Assembly: GCF_000964465.1 (NCBI RefSeq)
Contig: NZ_BANH01000057.1
Span: 1-55,879, forward strand
Reading direction: 5' to 3'
DNA length: 55,879 bases
DNA from: Gluconobacter thailandicus F149-1 = NBRC 100600
Lineage (GTDB): Bacteria; Pseudomonadota; Alphaproteobacteria; Acetobacterales; Acetobacteraceae
Part shown: positions 18,103 to 26,732 of the stretch, piece by piece
Layout: each line of letters begins with the position of its first letter
Position numbering within the stretch: position 1 is the stretch's first letter
Translations under genes and position numbers: made by a program
Notes under the pieces: model-generated
What the model saw: the letters and a program-made list of their open reading frames with translations, nothing else
What the model was told of the DNA's origin: nothing
Databases searched by the model: none

Positions 18103-18147
18103 GATCATGAGGCATATCCTGTCTGACCGTTATCGTTACCGTCAGGC

Positions 18148-18876
18148 ATGATGACGCAGGTTGAACCTCTGCTGGCCGATGAGGCCTGCCGTCCCGTTTT
18201 TCTTTATGGCGCCTCGCGGCTGGACCGGCAGGATGTGGCGCGCCGTCTGCATAGCCATAGCCGTCGTGCGCAGAAGCCCTTCGTTGTCGCTGCGCTAACC
18301 GCCATACCCTGCGCCCTGCGGGAAGAAGCCCTGTTTGGTGGGCGTGAAGCGGGATGGTTCGCCCAGGCACGCGGAGGAACCCTGCTTCTGGACGAGATCG
18401 ATTGCCTTGGGCCGTCCTTGCAGGTTCGTTTTATTGAGGAAATCGAACAGTTGGGGGCAGATGTCAGGATTATTGCTGCCAGCCGCCATGATCTGACGCT
18501 GCTGCTCCGGCAGGGTGGTTTTCAGGCTGGACTACATCGCTGGCTGACGGCATTCGAGCCGTCCCAGAGACTGGGGCCAGAGCGGATCAGTGCTGTCTGC
18601 CGGCTCCCCGGAGCCGGGAATGATCGACCGCGGGGGCTGGCCAGAGCACTTGAGCGCCCGCTGACAGAGTATTTCGAGACGGGTCTCGAGAATGATGCAG
18701 GCGACCTTCATGCCAGTGTGGTGGGGGAAGTCGAGCGTCCGCTCATTACCATGGTGCTGCGCCGGACAAGTGGCAATCAGCTTCGGGCCGCCGCCATGCT
18801 CGGTCTGAACCGCAACACCTTGCGCAAGAAGATCAGGGAACTGGATATTACGGTTCCAAAGGGAAGTGACGAGTGA
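18148..18876 (+). CDS. Degenerate NtrC-like protein (partial AAA+ plus Fis HTH)
   Basis: 242 residues in the place of ntrC. The receiver domain is absent. Residues 17-52 match the Walker A region of sigma-54 activators but lack the GxxxxGK motif (VFLYGASRLDRQDVARR). Residues 59-98 keep the LFG and GGTLLLDEID blocks, but the GAFTGA loop has become EAGWFAQA. Residues 108-134 retain sensor-like RIIAASRHDL. The rest of the AAA lid is missing, and residues about 180-235 end in an intact Fis-type HTH (SGNQLRAAAMLGLNRNTLRK). It should not hydrolyse ATP or activate sigma-54 but may still bind DNA. It overlaps ntrY by 4 nt, and no ntrB is present. Confidence 0.85.
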   Translation: MMTQVEPLLADEACRPVFLYGASRLDRQDVARRLHSHSRRAQKPFVVAALTAIPCALREEALFGGREAGWFAQARGGTLLLDEIDCLGPSLQVRFIEEIEQLGADVRIIAASRHDLTLLLRQGGFQAGLHRWLTAFEPSQRLGPERISAVCRLPGAGNDRPRGLARALERPLTEYFETGLENDAGDLHASVVGEVERPLITMVLRRTSGNQLRAAAMLGLNRNTLRKKIRELDITVPKGSDE

Positions 18877-21239
18877 GTTCTTTGTCTCCGGGGCGTGTGC
18901 TGAGACGACTGACAAGCGCCAACGGGGTGGTTCTCCTGACCGTCATGGCGCTGGTTCTGGCGTTTGCGACCTTTGTCGTTCTTGCGGGTGGAATGTCCCT
19001 GGCGCATCGCCCTCAGGTGCAGGCCATTATTTTCCTGCTCGACTTTATCATGCTCATGCTCATCACAGCAGCAGGCGTGGTGCAGATCGGGCGGATGCTG
19101 GCAGAGCGTCGTCTCGGTCTGGCTGGTGCGAGACTTCATGCGCGGCTCATTACCCTTTTCGGAATCGTGGCGGTTGCACCAACGATTGTCGTGGGAGCTG
19201 TCGCTGCGCTGTTCTTCCATTATGGCGTGGAGATCTGGTTCTCCAACCGGGTGAGCAATGCCCTGTCAGAAGCCCGCTCTGTCGCGGCCGGCTATTTGCA
19301 GGAGCACAACGATAATATCCGGACGGAAGCTTTTGCCCTCGCAAACACGCTCATCCTGATTCAGAACGATGAACTGTTCACACATGGAACAGACCTTTTT
19401 CACAATCCTTCGCGTCTTCAGGAACTGCTGGATGATGAGGTTTATGAACGGGGTCTGACGGATGCGGAAGTTTTCGATCCGTTGACCAACAAGGTTCTGG
19501 GGGTTGGCGGCCTTCTGGGCAATACGGACATGAATGCCCGGCCTCCGCTGCCACCGAAGTCTGTTGTCGAGATGGCGCGCGCCGGGGATGTCGCCATTCT
19601 GGATCGGCCTGATCAGCGTATGGTGCGGGCTGTTGTGTCGCTGGGTGGAAATTCGGGTCTGATGCTGGTCATTACCCGACCAGTAGATCCCGATGTTCTG
19701 GAACATATGCGCCGTACGAATGAACTCGTGCAGGACTACCAGCGCATGATTTCCAATCGGGGCAAAACGCAGGTCACGGTCGTGGTCATCTTCGGCCTGA
19801 TGGGCCTGCTCGTTCTGGCGGTTGGTATGCTGACCGGTCTGGCTCTGGCGAACCGTATTGCCAACCCTCTGGGTCTTCTGATTCTCGCGGCAACGCGGAT
19901 TTCCCAGGGTGATTTGGGTGTCCGTGTCCCTGTGCCGGCAAAATCAATCCGGGAGAAAGACGACGAGGTTGTGGGTCTGTCCCGTGCCTTTAACCGGATG
20001 ACGGATCAGCTTGAGAGCCAGCGTTCCGAGTTGATGCAGGCTTACGATCAGATCAATGAGCGCCGCCGCTTCACGGAAACCGTTCTGGCAGGCGTGTCGG
20101 CTGGTGTGATCGGTCTGGATCGCGGGCAGGTTATTGAACTGCCGAACCGCGCAGCCTCCGTAGTGCTGCAACGCGATCTTCAGCCAGCGATTGGCAGAAA
20201 GCTCTCCGTGAGTGTCCCTGAATTTTCCATTCTGCTTGATAAAGCTCGCATTGCCCCTGACAGGGTCCATACGGATGAAATTCAGGTGGATACGGATGGC
20301 GCGCAACGGCCGGGGGGGCCAGGCGAAGGCGGAGGAGCCGGTGCGGGTCGGACGCTTCTGGTCCGGGTTGTGGCTGAATTGCGCGGGACGGATGTAGCGG
20401 GTTATGTCGTGACGTTCGACGATATTACCGCTCTTCAGTCTGCACAGCGCAAGGCGGCGTGGGCCGATGTGGCGCGGCGTGTCGCTCATGAGATCAAGAA
20501 CCCGCTGACGCCGATCCAGCTCGCAGCTGAACGACTCAAGAGGCGTTTTCTGAAGGAAATTCAGAGCGATCCGGATACCTACAGTCAGCTTGTGGACACA
20601 ATCGTTCGACAGGTTGGAGACATTGGCCGGATGGTCGATGAATTCTCGGCATTTGCGCGGATGCCGCAGCCTGTCATGCAGAATGAGGACTTCTCAAGGA
20701 TCTGTCGTGAGGCTCTGGTCCTTCAGAGAAATGCCCATCCCGATATTGTGTTCGAGACGGTCAATCTTCCGCCATCCGGGCCGGTTGTACGCTGTGACCG
20801 GCGACTCATCGGGCAGGCACTGACAAATCTGCTACAGAATGCAGCCGACGCCATTATCATGACAGGCCGCGGAAAACCGGGAGAAAAGGCTTCTGACGGA
20901 ACGGTGCAGCCAATCGGACACATTGTGGTGGGCTTGCACATTCGGGACGGGCATGTCCTGCTAGGGATAGAAGATGACGGGATCGGTCTGCCAGCGGGGG
21001 AACGCCACCGGCTGACCGAGCCTTATGTGACACACAAGGCGAAGGGCACGGGCCTCGGTCTTGCGATTGTCAAAAAGATCATGGAGGACCATGCCGGGAT
21101 GCTTCAACTCACCGATCGGGAGCCCGATCCGTCCACCGGACGGCGCGGGACGCTCGTCACGCTGTCTCTGCCTTTGGCAGAAGCAGGCGGTGCGGGAGAG
21201 AAGGAAGGCCGGATCATGAGGATGACAGATGGAACATGA
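18873..21239 (+). CDS. ntrY: Nitrogen/redox sensor histidine kinase NtrY
   Basis: 788 residues. Transmembrane segments lie near 18-40, 50-72 and 93-115, a periplasmic part at about 118-298, then a further helix at 300-325. HAMP follows (about 326-385), then PAS (about 395-520) interrupted by a Gly-rich insert near 480-495. The H-box VAHEIKNPLTPIQL places the phospho-acceptor at His539; the N-box is ALTNLLQNAADAI and G-boxes are DDGIGLP and KGTGLGLAIVKKI. The partner is NtrX, whose gene overlaps by 11 nt. GTG start within the preceding stop. In relatives NtrYX responds to nitrogen, oxygen or redox and affects envelope functions. Confidence 0.94.
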   Translation: MSSLSPGRVLRRLTSANGVVLLTVMALVLAFATFVVLAGGMSLAHRPQVQAIIFLLDFIMLMLITAAGVVQIGRMLAERRLGLAGARLHARLITLFGIVAVAPTIVVGAVAALFFHYGVEIWFSNRVSNALSEARSVAAGYLQEHNDNIRTEAFALANTLILIQNDELFTHGTDLFHNPSRLQELLDDEVYERGLTDAEVFDPLTNKVLGVGGLLGNTDMNARPPLPPKSVVEMARAGDVAILDRPDQRMVRAVVSLGGNSGLMLVITRPVDPDVLEHMRRTNELVQDYQRMISNRGKTQVTVVVIFGLMGLLVLAVGMLTGLALANRIANPLGLLILAATRISQGDLGVRVPVPAKSIREKDDEVVGLSRAFNRMTDQLESQRSELMQAYDQINERRRFTETVLAGVSAGVIGLDRGQVIELPNRAASVVLQRDLQPAIGRKLSVSVPEFSILLDKARIAPDRVHTDEIQVDTDGAQRPGGPGEGGGAGAGRTLLVRVVAELRGTDVAGYVVTFDDITALQSAQRKAAWADVARRVAHEIKNPLTPIQLAAERLKRRFLKEIQSDPDTYSQLVDTIVRQVGDIGRMVDEFSAFARMPQPVMQNEDFSRICREALVLQRNAHPDIVFETVNLPPSGPVVRCDRRLIGQALTNLLQNAADAIIMTGRGKPGEKASDGTVQPIGHIVVGLHIRDGHVLLGIEDDGIGLPAGERHRLTEPYVTHKAKGTGLGLAIVKKIMEDHAGMLQLTDREPDPSTGRRGTLVTLSLPLAEAGGAGEKEGRIMRMTDGT

Positions 21240-22635
21240 GATTCTGATCGTCGATGACGAGCCGGACATCCGGTTCCTGATCGAAGGTATCCTGAACGAC
21301 GAAGGATATGCGACCCGCACGGCCGCGAACTCCGATCAGGCTCTGGAACTTTTCAGAGCCAACAGACCGTCCCTGGCCATTCTGGATATCTGGTTGCAGG
21401 GGTCGAAGCTGGACGGGCTTGAGCTGCTCAAGATCATGCAGGCCGAAGAGCCGGGCATGCCTGCACTGATGATCTCGGGTCATGGCACGATTGAGACGGC
21501 GGTCGCCAGTCTCAAACACGGTGCATATGACTTCATCGAGAAGCCTTTTCAGTCTGACAGGCTTTTGGTTGTCGTGCAGCGTGCTTTGGAAGCTGCGCGT
21601 TTGCAGCGTGAAAACGCAGAATTGCGGCTGCGGGCAGGGCCGGAAACGACCTTGTCAGGTGAAGGTGCAGCCGTTTCGGCTGTCCGTGGGCAGATCGAAC
21701 GTGTTGCACCGACCAATTCCCGTGTGCTGATCACCGGCCCGGCGGGCTCTGGCAAGGAAGTGGCTGCGCGCATGATTCATGCGCGGTCCCGCCGTGCGGA
21801 AGGACCGTTTGTTGCACTGAACTGCGCCACGCTGGCTCCGAACCGCTTTGAGGAAGAGCTGTTCGGCCTTGAGGGCAGCGATGGACAACCAGCGCGCCGG
21901 GGCGTTCTGGAGCGTTCCCATCGGGGTACGCTGCTGCTTGATGAAGTGGCCAATATGCCTCTGGAGACGCAGGGTAAAATTGTCCGCGCCCTTCAGGATC
22001 AGACGTTCGAGCGGATTGGCGGCAATACGCGCATCAAGGTTGATGTCCGCGTGATTGCGACGACGAATCGTGATCTTCAGTCCGAGATCATGGCGCACCG
22101 GTTCCGGGAAGACCTGTATTACCGTCTTGCTGTCGTACCGCTGCGTATTCCGTCCCTGCGGGAGCGTCGGGAGGACATACCTGGTCTGGCCAAGCACTTT
22201 CTTGAGCGCTGCGCGCAATCATCAGGGCTTCCGATCCGTGAGCTTTCCGTGGACGCATTGGCTGCCCTGCAGGCTTATGAATGGCCGGGGAATGTTCGCG
22301 AGTTGCGGAACCTGATGGAGCGTCTGCTGATCATGATGCCGGGTTCGGGAAGTGATCCCATCCGTGCGGACATGCTGCCGTCCAGCATCAGTCAGGGTGC
22401 GCCCTCCATGACGCGGTTGAATTCCGGGGCGGATGTCATGAGCCTTCCACTTCGGGAAGCGCGTGACCTGTTCGAGACGCAGTATCTTCAGGTCCAGTTG
22501 ATGCGATTGGGTGGAAATATCAGTCGTACGGCCAATTTTGTCTGCATGGAGCGCAGTGCGCTGCATCGCAAGCTCAAGCAACTGGGCGTGACGACACAGG
22601 AAGATCGCTCCACCTCTTCGGCGGTCGGAAGTTGA
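21229..22635 (+). CDS. ntrX: Response regulator NtrX
   Basis: 468 residues. Receiver domain 1-120 with phospho-acceptor Asp53 (LAILDIW) and acidic pocket VDDEPD. The AAA+ domain, roughly 140-380, has Walker A GPAGSGKEV and Walker B GTLLLDEV. The GAFTGA loop for sigma-54 contact is replaced by a stretch reading EGSDGQPARRGVLERS, which is normal for NtrX. The C-terminal Fis HTH is GGNISRTANFVCMERSALHR. It forms the two-component pair with NtrY and is followed after 54 bp by hfq. Confidence 0.94.
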   Translation: MEHEILIVDDEPDIRFLIEGILNDEGYATRTAANSDQALELFRANRPSLAILDIWLQGSKLDGLELLKIMQAEEPGMPALMISGHGTIETAVASLKHGAYDFIEKPFQSDRLLVVVQRALEAARLQRENAELRLRAGPETTLSGEGAAVSAVRGQIERVAPTNSRVLITGPAGSGKEVAARMIHARSRRAEGPFVALNCATLAPNRFEEELFGLEGSDGQPARRGVLERSHRGTLLLDEVANMPLETQGKIVRALQDQTFERIGGNTRIKVDVRVIATTNRDLQSEIMAHRFREDLYYRLAVVPLRIPSLRERREDIPGLAKHFLERCAQSSGLPIRELSVDALAALQAYEWPGNVRELRNLMERLLIMMPGSGSDPIRADMLPSSISQGAPSMTRLNSGADVMSLPLREARDLFETQYLQVQLMRLGGNISRTANFVCMERSALHRKLKQLGVTTQEDRSTSSAVGS

Positions 22636-22689
22636 GCGATCTGTGACCCTATTTCTTCTTCTTTTCAGGACCGGCGAGACAACAGCACA

Positions 22690-22947
22690 GTGACGTCAGA
22701 ACCTTCCAATTCTCCCGCCGGAACACAGACCGTGCAGGAGGTTTTTCTCCAGCATCTTCGTCAGGCTGAAGCGCCGGTTACGGTGTTTCTGGTTAATGGT
22801 GTGAAGCTCCAGGGGGTTGTGGCCCAGTTTGACGGCCAGACTCTGCTTCTGCGCCGTGATGGGCATGTTCAGCTCATTTACAAACATGCCATCAGTACAA
22901 TCATGCCGGTGGGAGCGCTCCCACGCTTTACGGAAAATGAACTTTGA
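22690..22947 (+). CDS. hfq: RNA chaperone Hfq
   Basis: 85 residues with Sm1 ([20 protein letters not shown]) and Sm2 ([10 protein letters not shown]) motifs. It forms a hexameric ring that pairs small RNAs with mRNAs. GTG start at 22690. It sits between ntrX and hflX, the usual alphaproteobacterial order; hflX begins 6 bp after the stop. Confidence 0.96.
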   Translation: MTSEPSNSPAGTQTVQEVFLQHLRQAEAPVTVFLVNGVKLQGVVAQFDGQTLLLRRDGHVQLIYKHAISTIMPVGALPRFTENEL

Positions 22948-22953
22948 GCGGAT

Positions 22954-24252
22954 TTGATACCAAGAAGCCTGCTACACAGCGCTGCTGTCATTCTTCCCTG
23001 GGAAAAGACAGGACCACAGGAAGACATCCGGGCCGCTGATGCCCGACTGGAAGAAGCGGTTGGTCTAGCCGCCTCCATCGGGCTTGTTATTGTCCGTCAG
23101 GCCGCAATCCTGCTGCGGGCCAGACGCCCTGCAACACTTCTGGGAAGCGGACAGGTCGAACAGCTTGCCGAGGCAGTGAAGCTCGATCAGGTTGATGTTG
23201 TCATCATTGATGCGCGCCTTTCTCCGGGCCAGCAGCGTAACCTTGAAAAGGCCCTTGGCTGCAAGGTTATGGACCGGACCGGCCTTATTCTCGATATTTT
23301 CGGTGCCCGTGCGGCAACGCGTGAAGGTGTGCTTCAGGTTGAACTGGCACATCTGGAATATCAGCGTTCACGTCTTGTCCGCCTGTGGACCCATCTTGAG
23401 CGTCAGCGTGGTGGCTTTGGCTTCCTTGGCGGCCCGGGTGAAACCCAGATGGAGGCAGATCGGCGGATGCTTGCCGAGCGGATTGGCAAGATCAAGAAAG
23501 AACTGGAGCAGGTGCGTCGGACGCGTGGCCTGCATCGTGATGCCCGCAAGCGTGTTCCTTTCCCGATTGTGGCTCTGGTAGGTTATACGAATGCGGGTAA
23601 ATCAACGCTGTTCAATGCTCTGACTGGCGCTTCGGTCCATGCTCAGGATCAGCTTTTCGCAACGCTTGATCCGACCATGCGGGCGCTTCGTCTGCCTTCA
23701 GGACGGAATGTTATTCTGTCCGACACGGTGGGCTTCATCAGTGACCTGCCGACGGAACTGATTGCTGCCTTCCGGGCGACGCTTGAAGAAGTATCTCAGG
23801 CGGATGTCATCCTCCATGTGCGTGACATTGCTCATCCGGACAGCGCAGCGCAGCGGGCTGACGTTCTGAATGTTCTGGACGGCATGGTGCGGGATGGCAT
23901 GCTGGACGCCCAGTGGCCGGAACGGACGATCGAGGTTCTGAACAAGGCCGATCTGATGGGTGGTGTTGAAGCTGTTCCGAAGCGGGAAAATGCAGTCGCT
24001 ATCTCAGCGATCACTGGCGATGGTATTCCTGATCTTTTCGAGACGCTGGACCAGTATCTGACACAGGCCATGCTGGATATCAGAGTCCAACTCTCCCTTC
24101 AGGATGGTGCGGCCCTTGCCTGGCTATACCAGCATGGTGAAGTCGTGGAGCGTCTGGATCATGAAAATGGGATGGATGTGTCTGTCCGTCTGTTTCCCAT
24201 GGATCAGGAAAGGTTCGAGATCAGCTATCCGGGACGCACGGTTGCCGTTTGA
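22954..24252 (+). CDS. hflX: Ribosome-associated GTPase HflX
   Basis: 432 residues. The N-terminal glycine-rich and helical part ends at GGPGETQMEADRRML; the G domain has G1 GYTNAGKST, G3 SDTVGFI and G4 NKAD. HflX splits stalled 70S ribosomes under stress. The start is a TTG at 22954 with a weak purine-rich sequence upstream; no ATG or GTG fits better. The 3' end overlaps the convergent opgC gene by 28 bp. Confidence 0.93.
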   Translation: MIPRSLLHSAAVILPWEKTGPQEDIRAADARLEEAVGLAASIGLVIVRQAAILLRARRPATLLGSGQVEQLAEAVKLDQVDVVIIDARLSPGQQRNLEKALGCKVMDRTGLILDIFGARAATREGVLQVELAHLEYQRSRLVRLWTHLERQRGGFGFLGGPGETQMEADRRMLAERIGKIKKELEQVRRTRGLHRDARKRVPFPIVALVGYTNAGKSTLFNALTGASVHAQDQLFATLDPTMRALRLPSGRNVILSDTVGFISDLPTELIAAFRATLEEVSQADVILHVRDIAHPDSAAQRADVLNVLDGMVRDGMLDAQWPERTIEVLNKADLMGGVEAVPKRENAVAISAITGDGIPDLFETLDQYLTQAMLDIRVQLSLQDGAALAWLYQHGEVVERLDHENGMDVSVRLFPMDQERFEISYPGRTVAV

Positions 24253-25391
24253 AGGGCCGTGCTGGCTCTGGCCGCTTTCGCTCTCTGGCGAGAGCGATCC
24301 AGCGGGACAGCCATGGCGAATGTCAGGAGCAGCCCCAGAACATTGATGAGGATCTGAAGTCCGAGGCCCGTGCCAAAACTGCCAAGGATCAGGCGTCCCA
24401 GCAGGTCAAGAACCGTCCCGAACGAGAACACTTCCAGAGAGTTTCGACCCAGAAGGGCCAGAACCTGCCCCAGTCGATCTGCGGATAAGCGCCGCAACAG
24501 GCTGGATGACTGAACAAGGTAAAAGATCGACATGATGTCAAACAACCGCCAGATGGCGAGGGTTGCTTTGCCATTATTGAGGGGCGCAGGGAAAAGTCTC
24601 AGGCTGCCAAGGTGCCAGTATTCATAAGGAAAACACAGGATAAATGCGCCGATCAGGTAGCCGCTGCAGAGCACTTTGGCCCACGTACGGGAGGGAAGAT
24701 CGCCATTATGCCGTGAGGCCCAGACCGCTCCCACTACCCCCAGAATATAGAGAAACTGCCAGCCGAATGGGTTGAGATACCAGCCATTCGAGTCCAGCCA
24801 GTTTGGAATGGTAATGTGTGGATCAATATTGGCGGCGCCCCAGATTGCAGAACTGATACCTAGCAGAAGCCAGGTACTCTTTTTGAGAACGGCATAAATC
24901 AGCGGAAACAATGCCAGAAGAACAATGTAAACTGGCAAAATATTCAGGTAGCTGGGCAAAGCATCGAATGTCAGGGTGCGCCAGAGCCATCCGTAACCAT
25001 GTGCCAGTTGCGGCTCAAGAATATAGTCGGGTACGGGTTCGTAATGGCGCCAGTGCCGAACCGTCCAGACGAAGACAAGCGTCAGGGCCGTTTGATAAAG
25101 ATATAGCTTGGTGCAGCGGGAAAGAATGCGCCTGATGCCGCTGCTCCAGCCTGCCCGGTCGATTAGCCGGCCATAGGCCAGATAAGACGCATATCCAGCG
25201 AGCAGGACGAAAATCTCGGCAGCGTCAGCGAAACCGAAATTCCGGATCGTAATGCGATTGATGAGGTTATCTGGCACATGGTCTGCCAGCATCATTAGCA
25301 AGGCAGCCCCCCGCAATGCATCGACACGATGATCGCGGGTATGTTTGCGCGGTAAAGGTTGCGCTTCGGACGAAGAGACGGGCAGCTGCAT
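24225..25391 (-). CDS. opgC: OpgC-family membrane protein (glucan succinyltransferase-like)
   Basis: 388 residues with about ten transmembrane helices. The N-terminal RDHRVDALRGAALLMMLADH and the following AEIFVLLAGYASYLAYGR are hallmarks of OpgC, an acyltransferase-3-like family that adds succinyl groups to periplasmic glucans. Whether this organism makes such glucans is not shown in the window, so the acceptor may differ. Its 3' end overlaps hflX by 28 bp in convergent orientation. Confidence 0.85.
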   Translation of the reverse strand: MQLPVSSSEAQPLPRKHTRDHRVDALRGAALLMMLADHVPDNLINRITIRNFGFADAAEIFVLLAGYASYLAYGRLIDRAGWSSGIRRILSRCTKLYLYQTALTLVFVWTVRHWRHYEPVPDYILEPQLAHGYGWLWRTLTFDALPSYLNILPVYIVLLALFPLIYAVLKKSTWLLLGISSAIWGAANIDPHITIPNWLDSNGWYLNPFGWQFLYILGVVGAVWASRHNGDLPSRTWAKVLCSGYLIGAFILCFPYEYWHLGSLRLFPAPLNNGKATLAIWRLFDIMSIFYLVQSSSLLRRLSADRLGQVLALLGRNSLEVFSFGTVLDLLGRLILGSFGTGLGLQILINVLGLLLTFAMAVPLDRSRQRAKAARASTALQTATVRPG

Positions 25392-25597
25392 AAGGCTTTA
25401 ATACAGTTTCCGTTCAACCGGAGTATGGAGGCCCGATTACCGCAACATTAAAGATTGTATGGAAAACTGGACAGGCGACAGCAGTCTAATCGTTTTACCT
25501 GCTTCATCGCCCAGTCAGGAAAAGGTTTTTAATACTAAATCACAATCAGAACTATTAAAATTTCTGAAGGAAATTGAGTGCTTCAGAACGGAGAAAA

Positions 25598-26026
25598 TTA
25601 ATGGTTCTGGGTTTGCACATAATCATTAGCCGTAAAGGGCGGGGCAGAAATTGCGTAAAAGCTGAGAGATGAGTTGGCCGCGGCAGCAATATGGTGTTTG
25701 AGGTGTGGGCTGATGCGGACAATATCACCTGCCTGAACCGGTGAAATGTCCGACCCGAGCCAGACAGTGCCTTTGCCTTCATGGATGAGATAGATCTCTT
25801 CGGATGTCCTGTTATAGCTTTCCGGGTAGGCTGTTCCGGGCGCCAGAGTGAATAAAGCAATACTCTGATGGGTCGAAAGCAGGACGGAACGGATACCTAC
25901 GAACTCCTGCAATGTACTTCCGGGGGCAGGGTAAATGGCAGGAACATGTGCGGGGTGTACGACCTGAGCTGCAGCGAGGGTGGGTGCAAACAGGAGCGCT
26001 AGAATGCCGGGCCTGATGTTCATCAA
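25598..26026 (-). CDS. Exported cupin domain protein
   Basis: 142 residues. A signal peptide ends near APTLAAAQ. The cupin core follows, with a metal-site-like SEEIYLIHEGKGTVWLG and the second half PHLKHHIAA. A periplasmic sugar- or metal-binding role or isomerase is possible. It overlaps the DUF985 gene by 4 nt (ATGA), so the two exported cupins are translationally coupled. Confidence 0.82.
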   Translation of the reverse strand: MMNIRPGILALLFAPTLAAAQVVHPAHVPAIYPAPGSTLQEFVGIRSVLLSTHQSIALFTLAPGTAYPESYNRTSEEIYLIHEGKGTVWLGSDISPVQAGDIVRISPHLKHHIAAAANSSLSFYAISAPPFTANDYVQTQNH

Positions 26027-26649
26027 GGTTGGTCCTTCGTACGGGTCAGGGCAGTAATCTGTTTGCGGAATGCGGGATAACGCTGACTTAGGGCCTTGCG
26101 TTCGCCAGGCTGAAAATCTTCCGGAATAAATCCGGGAGCCATTGTTGTGCCTACAAAAGACCAGCCGCCGGGTCCAACCGGGGCTGAACCCTGCCAGACA
26201 TTTTCAGGCACGACATAGGCCGGATGGTCACGATCCAGCACAATTTCTTCTGCAATGCCGTCCGGGTGCAGCAGGAGGAGATGGACGGGATCTCCAGAAT
26301 AGAAGTGCCAGATTTCGGCTGTCTTGAGTTTGTGCAGCGCGGAAAAATCCCGCCGGGTTTCGACAAACAGGATAGCCGTCGAGAGAGGATGCGTAATCCC
26401 GTCATAGCGTTCTGGAAGGGCTGATCCCGGAATGGTCTCGGCTGTACGCTGTAGCTGTGCAAACCATCCGCCCTCTACGGGCACGCGCTGCATCTTGTAA
26501 TGTTTGATGAGAGCTTGAGCGGCAGCTGGCATAGGTGCATCAGCACCACTTGAAGAAGTGGATATAACCGGGCGTGCTGTTGCTGAAGAAAGCAATCCTG
26601 CGACAAGCAGACAGCCAGGCAGAAGGCAGGCACTTAAAAAGCGGGGCAT
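26023..26649 (-). CDS. Exported DUF985-type cupin
   Basis: 208 residues with a signal peptide (LLPGCLLVAGLLSSATA). The mature part carries DUF985 cupin markers: VPVEGGWFAQLQRT, TAEIWHFYSGDP, WQGSAPV and a C-terminal FVGTTMAPGFIPEDF. DUF985 proteins are usually cytoplasmic, so the signal peptide is notable. Cotranscribed with the following cupin gene. Confidence 0.85.
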   Translation of the reverse strand: MPRFLSACLLPGCLLVAGLLSSATARPVISTSSSGADAPMPAAAQALIKHYKMQRVPVEGGWFAQLQRTAETIPGSALPERYDGITHPLSTAILFVETRRDFSALHKLKTAEIWHFYSGDPVHLLLLHPDGIAEEIVLDRDHPAYVVPENVWQGSAPVGPGGWSFVGTTMAPGFIPEDFQPGERKALSQRYPAFRKQITALTRTKDQP

Positions 26650-26732
26650 CCGAAGGAATTTCCTCTGACGGTCGCGAGGTCAATACTTTTACCCCGCTTC
26701 CGGTTCAGACGCGATGGTTCCTGTTGACAAGG

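Noticed and set aside
16807-18108. 433-codon open frame on minus across dusB
   Set aside because: dusB on plus has all catalytic motifs. The minus translation is rich in His and Arg with no fold pattern.
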